Below are positions 24,727 to 33,315 of a stretch of DNA of 64,000 bases, piece by piece. Below the pieces are notes generated by a model. It was not told where the DNA came from. It did not search any database and saw only the letters and a list, made by a program, of their open reading frames with translations. Where the stretch lies: the NCBI GenBank assembly GCA_022819945.1, contig JAJEGI010000115.1:1-64000 (forward strand). Direction: 5' to 3'. How positions within the stretch are numbered: position 1 is the stretch's first letter; every line of letters begins with the position of its first letter. The stretch comes from Candidatus Poribacteria bacterium (GTDB taxonomy: Bacteria; Poribacteria; WGA-4E; WGA-3G). Made by a program: the position numbers and the translations under genes.

Positions 24727-24916
24727 TGTGGCGATCGTCCCTAACGGGAAACTGAATGACTCTGTAGACGGTCCAATTTAATTTGATTTGATTCAACTTT
24801 TAACCTATAATTGAAAAAAGGCTGTTCCGAAGTTAGCCAATTTCTATAGCAGATGGACAACGAACGGTTGTCTATGTTTAAAACACAGGACTACGTGTTT
24901 AGACCTGGGTTCACCC

Positions 24917-25357
24917 ATGAATCAAAACGGAAATGACTATGTATCGTTAGTGAGAATCCCTCGTAAGTGGTTTAATGTATTTGTCTGGACTTTTTCAAGT
25001 TTGGTCATTGCCAATGTTTTAATTGAACTTTGCACCGGCTGGGCTTCGGAACTTTTAGGTGAAACGTTATTAACACGAACGGCTGTTCTAATGACGCTAA
25101 TAGTCGGCTGGTTCTTCATATTAGCACATATATGGGAGTTTATCATGTTAGGGTATGCAAAACTATTCAAAGACAAAATCCTTGCGCAAGGCAGAGCAGA
25201 AGGTAAAGCAGAGGGTAAAGCGGAAGGTAAAGCAGAAGGCAGAGCAGAAGTGTATCGTGAGTTGCAGCAAGCACAAAGAGAGGGTATAACGCTTGAAGAG
25301 TTGCTGAAAACACACGATGCCAAAAACGGTAAAAACGAAGGGGACGAGCCGTCTTAG
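24917..25357 (+). CDS. Small membrane protein with GKAE repeats
   Basis: A 146-residue protein with two hydrophobic segments (about 18-38 and 55-78), then tandem GKAE/GRAE repeats (about 94-111) encoded by an imperfect 12-base repeat at 25196-25248, and a charged helical C-terminus. The repeat would form a long charged helix. I recognise no function. Similar short E/G/K/A repeats end many Rpn-like nuclease proteins. It overlaps the last bases of the opposite-strand membrane protein gene. Confidence 0.6.
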   Translation: MNQNGNDYVSLVRIPRKWFNVFVWTFSSLVIANVLIELCTGWASELLGETLLTRTAVLMTLIVGWFFILAHIWEFIMLGYAKLFKDKILAQGRAEGKAEGKAEGKAEGRAEVYRELQQAQREGITLEELLKTHDAKNGKNEGDEPS

Positions 25358-27282
25358 GGCGACCAGAGGACGTACGTCGGGATATTAAACAGCGTCCCCA
25401 GCAGTGCCCACATTCCGACAAATACATAATCGCCCATGACCAAGCCTAAAAAGAACGGGATTGCGCGTTGATGTGCCCGTAAACCGAAAACCGCGAGGAT
25501 GATGAACTTTACCAACCAACCGAGGAAAACAGAAAACCAGAAATCGGCAAGCCCACCCCACGCAGCGGCGGTCATCACATACCCGATCGGATGGAAGGGC
25601 CACCACATAAATTTATGGCGCAGGAAATAGAGGATCCACGTCATCGCTGCCCCGATCCCCATAGATTGTGTCCCCTCCCAATTGGGACCCGTGGGGTTGT
25701 TAATCCACCGTTCTAAACGTCTCCCGAACACTTCGTTGCCGATACCGACAATATACCCATGCACCGCCAGCGCGCCCGTGTCATAGAGTAGATAAAGAAA
25801 CGCCCAAAACGAGGCGAGCGTGCCGATAACGATTGCGAACATCATCACCCAGACCAGTTTTCGACTATTTATACCTGAGCGTTCCGCAAGCTTGAACCCC
25901 TCCAATTGATTCGGCATCGGATGCGAGACGTTAAGCCGATTCAGCCAATAGTAGAACGAAATAATTGTGAGATTACCCGTGCCGACAAACCGCGGTCCGA
26001 AAGTGACTGCCATCAATCGTGCAGGGTCGAGGGCGAGAATCTCGTGCGAGGGCGGACCGAATTCGGCACGGACCCGCGTTACACCGAGTGCCATTAAGCT
26101 GAAAATCACAATGAAACCGAGCACACCGCCTAAGGACATACCCGCCTTCACCGAAAACAGCGTCAGCGCGATGCCCCCGATGATTAACCCGCCAACAGCG
26201 ACGCGGTAAGGCATCGGTTCACTTGAATCATCGAACGCTTTTTGGGTTGTCCAGCAATTCTTGATGACATCCCGCAGATGCTTCCGGGTCCCCCACAAGG
26301 CGAGTGCCCCGACAGCGAGCCATGCGCCGCCTGCACGCTCCGCGAAATAGAGTTCTCCTTCCCCCAACATCCCGATGCGAACGATCCGCTCTGCTTTGCC
26401 AAATAGATAGAAAAACCACGCTGACATCGAAATATCTAAAGGCACGAAGAAGGTCAACCCAATAATAAACGGGTAGGCGGATAGCGAGATCCACCCGATC
26501 GCATTCCACGGTTTATCTGTGAACAGATGCGTGATCGAATAGTAGTTGAGTTGGATAGAAGGAACCTGAGGGAATAGGTAACTCAATCCTGCGAGGAGTT
26601 CAATAAATCCGGCGACCGAAAAACCTATCCACATCGTGCCGTTCCTGAAAAAACTTTTCCGTCCTTGCGCCATCTGGAGCGGTAACTGGATGATCGGATA
26701 CGCCAACTTTTCACGCTCTGTCCACTGGACGCGGATAATCGTAATCAGACATATTAGCGTAAACCAGAGCAGTGTGACAAACCCTGTCCAGACGAGGATT
26801 GGCACCAGCCAACCGCGTAGATGCTTCGGGAGATAAAAGGTCGAACCGCCTTTAAAGTAGGCATCCAGTGCGTAGTCTTCGGGTACAAACCATGTCGGGA
26901 TGTAACGCCAGAAGAGCGATGCCCACTCATTTTCAGGCGTAGCGAATCGGAACGGATGCGCCAGCGTTCCGATCAAAAAGGTCATCATCGAGTGCCCACC
27001 GATGGTGGATACCATGACAACCATGATGTAGATAACGAGGAGTTCCTGCGTAGTTAGCGCGGTGCGAGGGGAAAGCTTTTTCCAAGCGAGATTAAAACCG
27101 ATAACAACGAAAAGCGTAAAAACAGCGTTGAAAAAAAGCGAAACGAAGTTAAGGAGGAACTGCGGTTGAATCATCTCCGCAGCGTAGGCGAGCCAATAGG
27201 CGTTCCCGATAACAAGGAGTGTACCAATCAAGAGGGCGCGGAGCGTAATCCCAGATGTAAAGGAGGTACGAGATTCTGGCAT
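25354..27282 (-). CDS. Polytopic membrane protein (DUF6785-like)
   Basis: A 642-residue integral membrane protein with about a dozen or more transmembrane segments and no soluble domain. It resembles the large uncharacterised DUF6785/6784 family seen in Planctomycetes and Poribacteria, which may be transporter-like. The TTQELLVIYIM segment and the W-R-rich loops are typical. No ribosome binding site is obvious before the ATG at 27282. Transport is inference only. Confidence 0.7.
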   Translation of the reverse strand: MPESRTSFTSGITLRALLIGTLLVIGNAYWLAYAAEMIQPQFLLNFVSLFFNAVFTLFVVIGFNLAWKKLSPRTALTTQELLVIYIMVVMVSTIGGHSMMTFLIGTLAHPFRFATPENEWASLFWRYIPTWFVPEDYALDAYFKGGSTFYLPKHLRGWLVPILVWTGFVTLLWFTLICLITIIRVQWTEREKLAYPIIQLPLQMAQGRKSFFRNGTMWIGFSVAGFIELLAGLSYLFPQVPSIQLNYYSITHLFTDKPWNAIGWISLSAYPFIIGLTFFVPLDISMSAWFFYLFGKAERIVRIGMLGEGELYFAERAGGAWLAVGALALWGTRKHLRDVIKNCWTTQKAFDDSSEPMPYRVAVGGLIIGGIALTLFSVKAGMSLGGVLGFIVIFSLMALGVTRVRAEFGPPSHEILALDPARLMAVTFGPRFVGTGNLTIISFYYWLNRLNVSHPMPNQLEGFKLAERSGINSRKLVWVMMFAIVIGTLASFWAFLYLLYDTGALAVHGYIVGIGNEVFGRRLERWINNPTGPNWEGTQSMGIGAAMTWILYFLRHKFMWWPFHPIGYVMTAAAWGGLADFWFSVFLGWLVKFIILAVFGLRAHQRAIPFFLGLVMGDYVFVGMWALLGTLFNIPTYVLWSP

Positions 27283-27284
27283 GT

Positions 27285-27412
27285 GTTGAATGGTTGTCAG
27301 TCATCAGTCATCGGTTTTCGGTTAACGTCTTGTAGCAGCTTAGATATCCTGTAAGACACAAGACATATCTGATGCCATAAGAAACCTACTGACAACTGAC
27401 AACTGGTAACCT
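27285..27412. repeat. TGTCAGTCATCAG ... CTGACAACTGACAACTGG element
   Basis: The gap between two genes is bounded by TGTCAGTCATCAGTCATCGG on one side and CTACTGACAACTGACAACTG on the other, which form an imperfect inverted pair. Related text occurs at 54198-54296. Confidence 0.5.
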
Positions 27413-27414
27413 CT

Positions 27415-28194
27415 CTACTGTTTAAGGGAACCCCAGACCACTGTGAGTTTGCCTGTAGGTTCAACGGCTAATATCTCTTCGTCAAATGTAAGGTCTCCGT
27501 AGGCGAGGGCATCCCATGCGCCGCCGGGTATCCATCCGATTTGGTGTTCGCGTGTGCCGTTCTCACAATCGTTCATGTGAAAACTGAGTCCGATTGTTAA
27601 TCCAGCTTCCGCTTTAAATTTATCGCCGACTCCGGGATTTGCAAACTGCGGGTTGCCGCGCGGTTTCGTCGGGTCAATAGCGACTTCATAGATGTAATCG
27701 TTTCCATTTTTGACAAGCACCCATTCGGTGTTTTGCTTCGACGCGGCGGCGGATAGGTCTTTGCCATTGGCACCGAGCGTCCACTGGACAAGGCTATCTC
27801 TGACCATGCCGTTATCAAAATCAAACATAAATTCGACGCTATCATCTTCCCACCATCTGGCATCAGGGGGATTGATGTCTTGGAGTTCGTCGTCGGTAAT
27901 TTCGACAGCGAAATAGATACGGGTCGGGTCTTGGGCACTCCATGCGACTCTCCCTTGACCAGTAAAATCATTGGCTTTCGGGATACCTTGACCGACATCC
28001 TTCAACTCATCGAAGGCCACAATTTCAGCGCGTTCCCATTCATCAAGTTTCCCATCTATTTTAAGGTTTCTAATCTGTTTGGCGACATATTCTTTATCGC
28101 GTTTCGCATCAACAGGTAAACTTGTTGTATAGAACAACAACGCAGCCGCTGTCAGTATCGTGACTGCGATTTTAAACGTCATAAACTTTTTCAT
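27415..28194 (-). CDS. Secreted CBM9-like carbohydrate-binding protein
   Basis: A 259-residue exported protein. A signal peptide ends near VDA (residue 30). The rest matches a family-9 carbohydrate-binding/DOMON-like sandwich: IDGKLDEWE at the start, WSAQDPTRIYFAVEITDDE in the middle, and DSVEFMFDFDN. It probably binds sugar outside the cytoplasm. The C-terminus ends KLTVVWGSLKQ, a tail shared with the LamG proteins at 29449, 31344 and 33121. The ATG at 28194 has GGAG 7 bases upstream. It starts directly after the methyltransferase stop. Confidence 0.8.
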   Translation of the reverse strand: MKKFMTFKIAVTILTAAALLFYTTSLPVDAKRDKEYVAKQIRNLKIDGKLDEWERAEIVAFDELKDVGQGIPKANDFTGQGRVAWSAQDPTRIYFAVEITDDELQDINPPDARWWEDDSVEFMFDFDNGMVRDSLVQWTLGANGKDLSAAASKQNTEWVLVKNGNDYIYEVAIDPTKPRGNPQFANPGVGDKFKAEAGLTIGLSFHMNDCENGTREHQIGWIPGGAWDALAYGDLTFDEEILAVEPTGKLTVVWGSLKQ

Positions 28195-28195
28195 T

Positions 28196-29344
28196 TCAGA
28201 ACTCCTTTGTTTGTACACTTAGGACTGTTTTCCGGTGGATGACCGGTTTGATAATACCGCTTTGTTCGAGACGTGACTGCGCGAGTTGATACGATTTAGG
28301 ACTTAAATCAATCCCGATCCACTGGCGTTTTAACCGTTCAGCGGCGACGCACGTGGTGGCACACCCGCAGAACGGATCGAGTACCATATCATCAGGGTTG
28401 CTACTCGCGCGAATAATGCGCTCTAACAGCGCGATCGGTTTCTGGGTAGGGTATCCAATACGTTCTTTACTTCTGGCGGTTAAATTTGGGATATCTACCC
28501 AGATGTTGTTTAACCTTTTACCCTTTTGTTCGTCAAGATACCGCTTGTATCGTGGTACATTTCCCGGACGCGTTTGAACGATGCGTCCTGCTTCAATCTC
28601 CTTGCGCATCCGATCTTCCGCCCAACGCCACGTTCTAACGATTCCCATCACCGCATAAGTTAGATGAGAATCGGGATCGTAGGTCTGCGCGGTTATGGAA
28701 GTGAGCGAAAAGCGGCGTCCGGTTTCGGGTTCAACACAATAATATTGGCGTTTCGTTTTTTCGTCTAAATTCGCCATGTCATAGGGAATCGTGACCGCCT
28801 CAACGTTCCAGACGTACGTATCGCTTTTTGAATACCGGAGGATACTATCGGAATCGCGTGCCAATCCTTTTTTGAGATTCCCTTTGGTGGTTATTGCTCG
28901 TTGCCAGATAATCTCGTTTCTAAAATTATCTTTCCCAAAAACAGTATCCATCATCATTTTGAGATAGTGGCTGGCGTTATCATCACAATGGAGATAGAGC
29001 GTTCCAGTCGGTTTGAGGATTCGGAACATCTCCAGCATCCGGATGCTCATCATGATGAGATAGGCTTTCATGGATTTCCCATGACTGAACGCTGCGGCAC
29101 TGATGGCGTGATAGAGTTCGGGTTCTCTCTTGGCGAGTTCATCGTGGGATATATTATCAAGATCATCCAACGTCCAGAAGTCTTTGAACGTTGCGCCTGC
29201 GGCTTCGCTGCCTACGGGTGCTTCAAAGGTACGGTTGGAATTGAAGGGCGGATCCAGATAAATTAGGTCAATAGAATCGGTGTCAAGCCCACGAAGTACA
29301 TGAAGATTATCGTTTTCAAAAATGGTTCGATTCTCGACATTCAT
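28196..29344 (-). CDS. Site-specific DNA methyltransferase (beta class)
   Basis: A 382-residue N6-adenine or N4-cytosine methyltransferase. The catalytic motif DPPF (31-34) comes before the AdoMet-binding motif DPFCGCAT (323-330), which is the beta-class order. The target-recognition region lies between. No restriction enzyme gene is adjacent, so it may be an orphan methylase. AGGAG precedes the ATG at 29344. Its stop lies one base from the CBM9 gene start, so the pair may share a transcript. Confidence 0.9.
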   Translation of the reverse strand: MNVENRTIFENDNLHVLRGLDTDSIDLIYLDPPFNSNRTFEAPVGSEAAGATFKDFWTLDDLDNISHDELAKREPELYHAISAAAFSHGKSMKAYLIMMSIRMLEMFRILKPTGTLYLHCDDNASHYLKMMMDTVFGKDNFRNEIIWQRAITTKGNLKKGLARDSDSILRYSKSDTYVWNVEAVTIPYDMANLDEKTKRQYYCVEPETGRRFSLTSITAQTYDPDSHLTYAVMGIVRTWRWAEDRMRKEIEAGRIVQTRPGNVPRYKRYLDEQKGKRLNNIWVDIPNLTARSKERIGYPTQKPIALLERIIRASSNPDDMVLDPFCGCATTCVAAERLKRQWIGIDLSPKSYQLAQSRLEQSGIIKPVIHRKTVLSVQTKEF

Positions 29345-29367
29345 TCTATCTCCTACAATACGGCGCA

Positions 29368-29388
29368 GGCGCGCTTCAGAAGCGCGCC
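29368..29388. repeat. Perfect palindrome GGCGCGCTTC-A-GAAGCGCGCC
   Basis: Ten-base perfect arms around a single A, between the end of the LamG gene and the methyltransferase start on the minus strand. It may end the LamG transcript; no U-tract is present. Confidence 0.65.
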
Positions 29389-29448
29389 GCTATGAAGAAC
29401 AGAAAACACACCGAAAAGAACACACTCACGGGAAATGTATAGACGGTC

Positions 29449-30240
29449 TTATTGGCGCGCTTTGATAGCACCCCACGTCGCGGCGAGCTTCCCGTTCGGG
29501 TCAACAGCGAGTCCTGTCTCAGCCTCGAAGTTCTGATTGACTTCGGCTTCTTCAAGGACTCTATCGTAGACGCTGAATTCGTCAATGATACCTGTGAACA
29601 CCCCAAATTCGCCGTCAGCTCTACCGTCCAGACCGATGAACACATGGTTTTCCCATTCGTCTTCTGGGAATTCGGCGAGGTTAAGCACGCCTTTAGCGGT
29701 TGCTTTACCGTCAACGAAGAATTGGACTGCGCTATCCTCCGGTGTCCCTGCAACAGCGATGTGGTGCCACTTGTTATCATCAATGTTGTTTCCCGCGTCT
29801 TCGACATTGCCGACCCAGCCAGTGTCGAGGTTAAGGACTCCATTGCGAACCCACAAGGTTTTGGGCCCCATATCATCAGTGCCGGGACCGCCCGTTTTCG
29901 CGAAGATTACACCCGGACCACCACTGTCGGTCTTAATCCATGCTGACCAAGTAAAATCGGCGTTGAAATCAAATTCTTCGGGTTTGTCAATTTCGACGAA
30001 GTTCGCTGCGTTTCCATCAAATTCTAATGCATCGCCGATTTTACCAGCGGCTTTTTTGAGGTTACCCTTGATAGTACCGTTGTAGTTACCTGTTCCATCT
30101 GTGACGGTTTTTCCACTGATCTTGTCCGCATCAAAACTCCAATAACTGACCAATCCGTCCTCAACGATTTGGGCAAGAAGGTTGGTTGCGATTAGACTCA
30201 TAGTGAGAATGAATATCACAAAGTTAACTTTTTGTAGCAT
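29449..30240 (-). CDS. Secreted LamG-domain protein
   Basis: A 263-residue exported concanavalin-like (LamG/Laminin_G_3) protein. A signal peptide ends near Ala23. The domain starts LVSYWSFD and carries GNAANFVEI, FTWSAWIKT, WHHIAVAG and IDEFSVYDRVL, the usual LamG landmarks. These domains often bind glycans or proteins outside the cell. The tail ends KLAATWGAIKARQ, like that of its secreted neighbours. The ATG at 30240 has GGAG 8 bases upstream. Confidence 0.88.
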   Translation of the reverse strand: MLQKVNFVIFILTMSLIATNLLAQIVEDGLVSYWSFDADKISGKTVTDGTGNYNGTIKGNLKKAAGKIGDALEFDGNAANFVEIDKPEEFDFNADFTWSAWIKTDSGGPGVIFAKTGGPGTDDMGPKTLWVRNGVLNLDTGWVGNVEDAGNNIDDNKWHHIAVAGTPEDSAVQFFVDGKATAKGVLNLAEFPEDEWENHVFIGLDGRADGEFGVFTGIIDEFSVYDRVLEEAEVNQNFEAETGLAVDPNGKLAATWGAIKARQ

Positions 30241-30297
30241 AGTAGCATCTCCTTTGATTCGTAGAAAGTATCGAAAATCTGCAATCAAAATTTTGTG

Positions 30298-31086
30298 TTA
30301 TGGCGTTGCGCGGCGTTTGCCGCCATCCATATACAGCGCGGTCCCAAACATATAGGAACAGGCTTCAGAGGCTAAGAAGGTTACGACATTCGCGACCTCT
30401 TCGGGTTCCGCGATACGACCTGCCGGAAGTTCTTCTCCGAGTGCCTGCAACAATTCCTCAACATCGCGTCCTTCGCGCTCGGCTCTTGCCTCTTGCTGCG
30501 TTCGCGCGCGACCGGTATTGGTTAATCCCGGACAAACGGTGTTTACCAAGATACCATCCCTCGAAACCGCATCCGAGAGCGCGCGTGTTATGTTCAGAAT
30601 AGTGATATTGGCGGCACCGGTAGGTATATTCCCGCGAGTCGGACTCGTACCTGCTGAACCTGCGATATTGATAATTCGTCCCCACCGATTTTCCTTCATA
30701 TAGGGAATAACCAATTGGGACATTCGCAGGTAACTATAAGTTTTCAATGTAAGTGCATCATCAATCAGATCGGGTGATAATTCCAGAATATCAGCATTCC
30801 GCGCGGCACCGACGTTGTTGACAAGAATATCAACACCTCCCCAGCGCGCAATTGTCGCCTGCACCACTTTTTCACAATTCGCCTGTGTGGTCAAGTCTCC
30901 AGCAACAGCGTGCCCTTTATGTCCAGTCTGATTGATTTCTGTGAGTGCTTGGTTTAGCGTATCTTGTGTTCGGGCAGCGATACAGACATGAACGCCCTCG
31001 CGTGCGAGTGCAAGCGCGCACTGTTTACCGATGCCTCGACTGCCGCCGGTAACAATTGCGCGTTTTCCGTTGAGTCCTAAATCCAT
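30298..31086 (-). CDS. SDR family protein lacking the catalytic Tyr-Lys pair
   Basis: A 262-residue short-chain dehydrogenase-like protein. The cofactor motif TGGSRGIG and NNVGAAR are intact. Ser is present in NIAGSAG, but the YxxxK position reads PTGAAN, so Tyr and Lys are both missing. Some SDR-like sugar dehydrogenase groups share this loss. It may use another mechanism or be non-catalytic. No strong ribosome binding site precedes the ATG. Confidence 0.82.
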   Translation of the reverse strand: MDLGLNGKRAIVTGGSRGIGKQCALALAREGVHVCIAARTQDTLNQALTEINQTGHKGHAVAGDLTTQANCEKVVQATIARWGGVDILVNNVGAARNADILELSPDLIDDALTLKTYSYLRMSQLVIPYMKENRWGRIINIAGSAGTSPTRGNIPTGAANITILNITRALSDAVSRDGILVNTVCPGLTNTGRARTQQEARAEREGRDVEELLQALGEELPAGRIAEPEEVANVVTFLASEACSYMFGTALYMDGGKRRATP

Positions 31087-31147
31087 GTCTTACGTGTCCC
31101 TAAATTACCCAAATGTGAGTGAAGTCTCACACATTATTACTGTATAG

Positions 31148-31260
31148 GGTTTGAGTTGTTGGGTTTCGCTATACCGACTTGTTACGAATAGACCCCCAAA
31201 AGCGTAACCTTCTCGGATAGAAACGCCTTTTTGTCCGTTACCGCTCAACCCAACCTACGT
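31148..31260 (-). mobile_element. MITE-like element, copy C
   Basis: On the minus strand it begins CGTAGGTTGGGTTGAGCGGT and ends GGTATAGCGAAACCCAACAA, the same ends as copy B at 15451-15560. The interior is unrelated. It occupies most of the gap between the SDR-like and LamG genes. Confidence 0.7.
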
Positions 31261-31343
31261 TTTGCTGATAGAAATTTTCATCACTACTGATTCACTATAG
31301 GCGGTATGTTTAAGATAATTAGCGATCAGGGATTTCGCCTATT

Positions 31344-32102
31344 CTATTTTTTTAGGCTTCCCCATGTAACAGCCAATTTCTCTTTTGGGTCCACAGCGAG
31401 CGCTGTTTCCAAACCGTCATCCATAACGGCTTGAATATCGCCTTCGTCGAGAACAGTGTTGAAGATAATGAACTCGTCTATCTGCCCTTCCCACTGTCTT
31501 GATTGATTCCAGTCACCAATCCGAGCAGGATCAAGGACACCCGGATTCCCACCCCAATCGTTTTCGATGTCAAGTTCGCCGTTAATGTAAAATCGGATTT
31601 TCTTTTCTGGCGCGCTATAGGCGGTTGTGATGTGGACCCACTTGTCCATCTCACCGCCTGCTAACATATAGTTCGCGAAGGTATCGTTCCCACCCGGGTT
31701 ACTGTGAATGGAAAACTCGACCTTATTATTCGGGTGCATCTGGTAATGGATGTCCCCGGCTTTCCAACCGTTGACATTAAAGAACACACGCCATGCTCCC
31801 TCGCGCCCAGTGGACTTGACCCAATGCGCGAAGGTGATTTCTTCAAACTCACCGATCCGTTTCGGAATTTCGACCCACTCGTCTGAGCCGTTGAGTTCAA
31901 GCGCATCGCCGATTTTGCCAGCGACGAATTTACCGCCTTTCACTTCTCCATCGAACCCGTTTCCAGAAACATCTTCGGCATCGCCATCAAACAGCCACGC
32001 TGCTGCAACCATATCTTCGGTAATCTCGGCGGAACCGGTTAGACTGATACTCAACATGAGCATCACACCGAAAGTGATTGTAATAGCCTTTGCGTTTAAC
32101 AA
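31344..32102 (-). CDS. Secreted LamG-domain protein
   Basis: A 252-residue exported LamG protein. Starting from TTG at 32102, which has GGGAGG upstream, gives a clean signal peptide ending near residue 24; an earlier ATG gives a poor N-terminus and overlaps the ribosome binding site. Landmarks include AAAWLFDGDAEDVSGNG, ITFAHWVKS, WVHITTAY, KKIRFYING and IDEFIIFNTVL. The C-terminus ends KLAVTWGSLKK, sharing the tail motif of 27415, 29449 and 33121. The ligand is unknown. Confidence 0.85.
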   Translation of the reverse strand: MLNAKAITITFGVMLMLSISLTGSAEITEDMVAAAWLFDGDAEDVSGNGFDGEVKGGKFVAGKIGDALELNGSDEWVEIPKRIGEFEEITFAHWVKSTGREGAWRVFFNVNGWKAGDIHYQMHPNNKVEFSIHSNPGGNDTFANYMLAGGEMDKWVHITTAYSAPEKKIRFYINGELDIENDWGGNPGVLDPARIGDWNQSRQWEGQIDEFIIFNTVLDEGDIQAVMDDGLETALAVDPKEKLAVTWGSLKK

Positions 32103-32262
32103 AATAACCTCCCGTGTATTGCCAGAGGATCCGGTAAACTGCATCCATTCACCGACTCCTGTATGACACATTCTTGTTTCGCGTTACATCTAAAGAACAA
32201 TTATAACACAGAAAATACAAAAATACAATTTCTGATTAAAACAAAGGCATTATGCCCGTCCT

Positions 32263-33114
32263 CTAAACAAACCTTCCCTTATGCGGACTGGCTTCCCATT
32301 GGGCAGCCCAATCTTGCCACGACGTTGGACATCGTCGGGTTTCGCGTGCACGAGCCGGACACGCGATCGCTTCGTGCCAGAGTCGATCTAATGAGGTGCC
32401 AGTCGGGCTGAACCGAAAATCTACTGACCAACGGATGATGTCGCTGCGATTGAATAGCGACCGATGAAAGACGAGATTGTTGAAAACGAGTAAATCACCT
32501 TTTTTCATCTCTAAAGTATCAATCTCGGTATGGGATGAGGTAGGTGGGAGAACCGGAACGGCAAACGCTTCGCCGGGGACACGGTGATACGTCTGTAAAC
32601 CTGCTTTGTGGCTACCGGGTAAGAATTGCAAAGCACCATTCTCGGTTTTGACATCGACTAACGGTAGCCACACAGTCAGATGCGTATCGTTTTCGGTGTC
32701 CGGCATATACGCGCTGTCTTGGTGCCATGGAAGCGTGGTCAGTTTTTCGTTAGGGAGTTTCGGACGCACCCAAAAATCGCCGTTGAATTGAATATCGCTA
32801 CCGATAAGATGCTCAAGCACGTCCAGCACCTTGGGATGGGTTATCAGGTCAAAGAGTGCCTCGCTAAAGACAAGCGTATGCCAGCCAAAGACCTCGTTCT
32901 CCCGACCACACGCCTTTAGGATCGCATGCCAACGGTGTTCAAAAGGCAGGTCTTCATAGATGTCAGAGATGACCCCTTCGTTATAGAGTTCGGCGGCACG
33001 TTTGTTAACGACTTCAGAGACAACAGCAATTAACGGCGCGAGATCCACCTCACACAATGCCGATTTCACGACAAGATAGCCGTGTTCTGCAAATTTTTCA
33101 GAATTCGTTCCCAT
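32263..33114 (-). CDS. Phytanoyl-CoA dioxygenase (PhyH) family protein
   Basis: A 283-residue Fe(II)/2-oxoglutarate oxygenase. H131-x-D133 in PWHQDS and distal H217 in VFHRS make the iron triad, and Arg228 fits the 2-oxoglutarate contact. The substrate is unknown. It is not closely alike to the PhyH protein at 11637-12494. The ATG at 33114 has no clear ribosome binding site; it begins 6 bases after the stop of the LamG remnant, so it may rely on upstream transcription from the Gfo array. Confidence 0.88.
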   Translation of the reverse strand: MGTNSEKFAEHGYLVVKSALCEVDLAPLIAVVSEVVNKRAAELYNEGVISDIYEDLPFEHRWHAILKACGRENEVFGWHTLVFSEALFDLITHPKVLDVLEHLIGSDIQFNGDFWVRPKLPNEKLTTLPWHQDSAYMPDTENDTHLTVWLPLVDVKTENGALQFLPGSHKAGLQTYHRVPGEAFAVPVLPPTSSHTEIDTLEMKKGDLLVFNNLVFHRSLFNRSDIIRWSVDFRFSPTGTSLDRLWHEAIACPARARETRRCPTSWQDWAAQWEASPHKGRFV

Positions 33115-33120
33115 CGTTTT

Positions 33121-33315
33121 TTATCGGTACGCTTTTATCGCGCCCCAAACAGTTGTCAGTTTATCCTTTGGCCTCACAGGAAGCGGCTCCATCGATGCCT
33201 CAACAGAGATTGCTTCGTCCCAGAACGCTACATCGTCAACAGCACCCCCAAAATGGTTCTGACCATTACGACTCCCGATAGTGAAGGGGAGTCCTAAGGA
33301 GAACAAGCATCTATC
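33121..33315 (-). pseudogene. C-terminal remnant of a LamG-domain protein
   Basis: About 64 codons in one open frame encode the end of a LamG domain (TIGSRNGQNHFGGAVDD, then VAFWDEA) and the tail KLTTVWGAIKAYR. No start, signal peptide or N-terminal half exists. The frame continues directly and in phase from the TAG stop of the neighbouring Gfo/Idh/MocA gene (33316-33318). The N-terminal part was probably removed when the paralog array recombined into it. Confidence 0.75.

Noticed and set aside
25196-25248. 12-base tandem repeat as a non-coding satellite
   Set aside because: It lies in frame within a coding sequence and encodes GKAE/GRAE units.
28196-29344. Type III restriction-modification system
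   Set aside because: The methyltransferase has no Res helicase/nuclease neighbour on either side.
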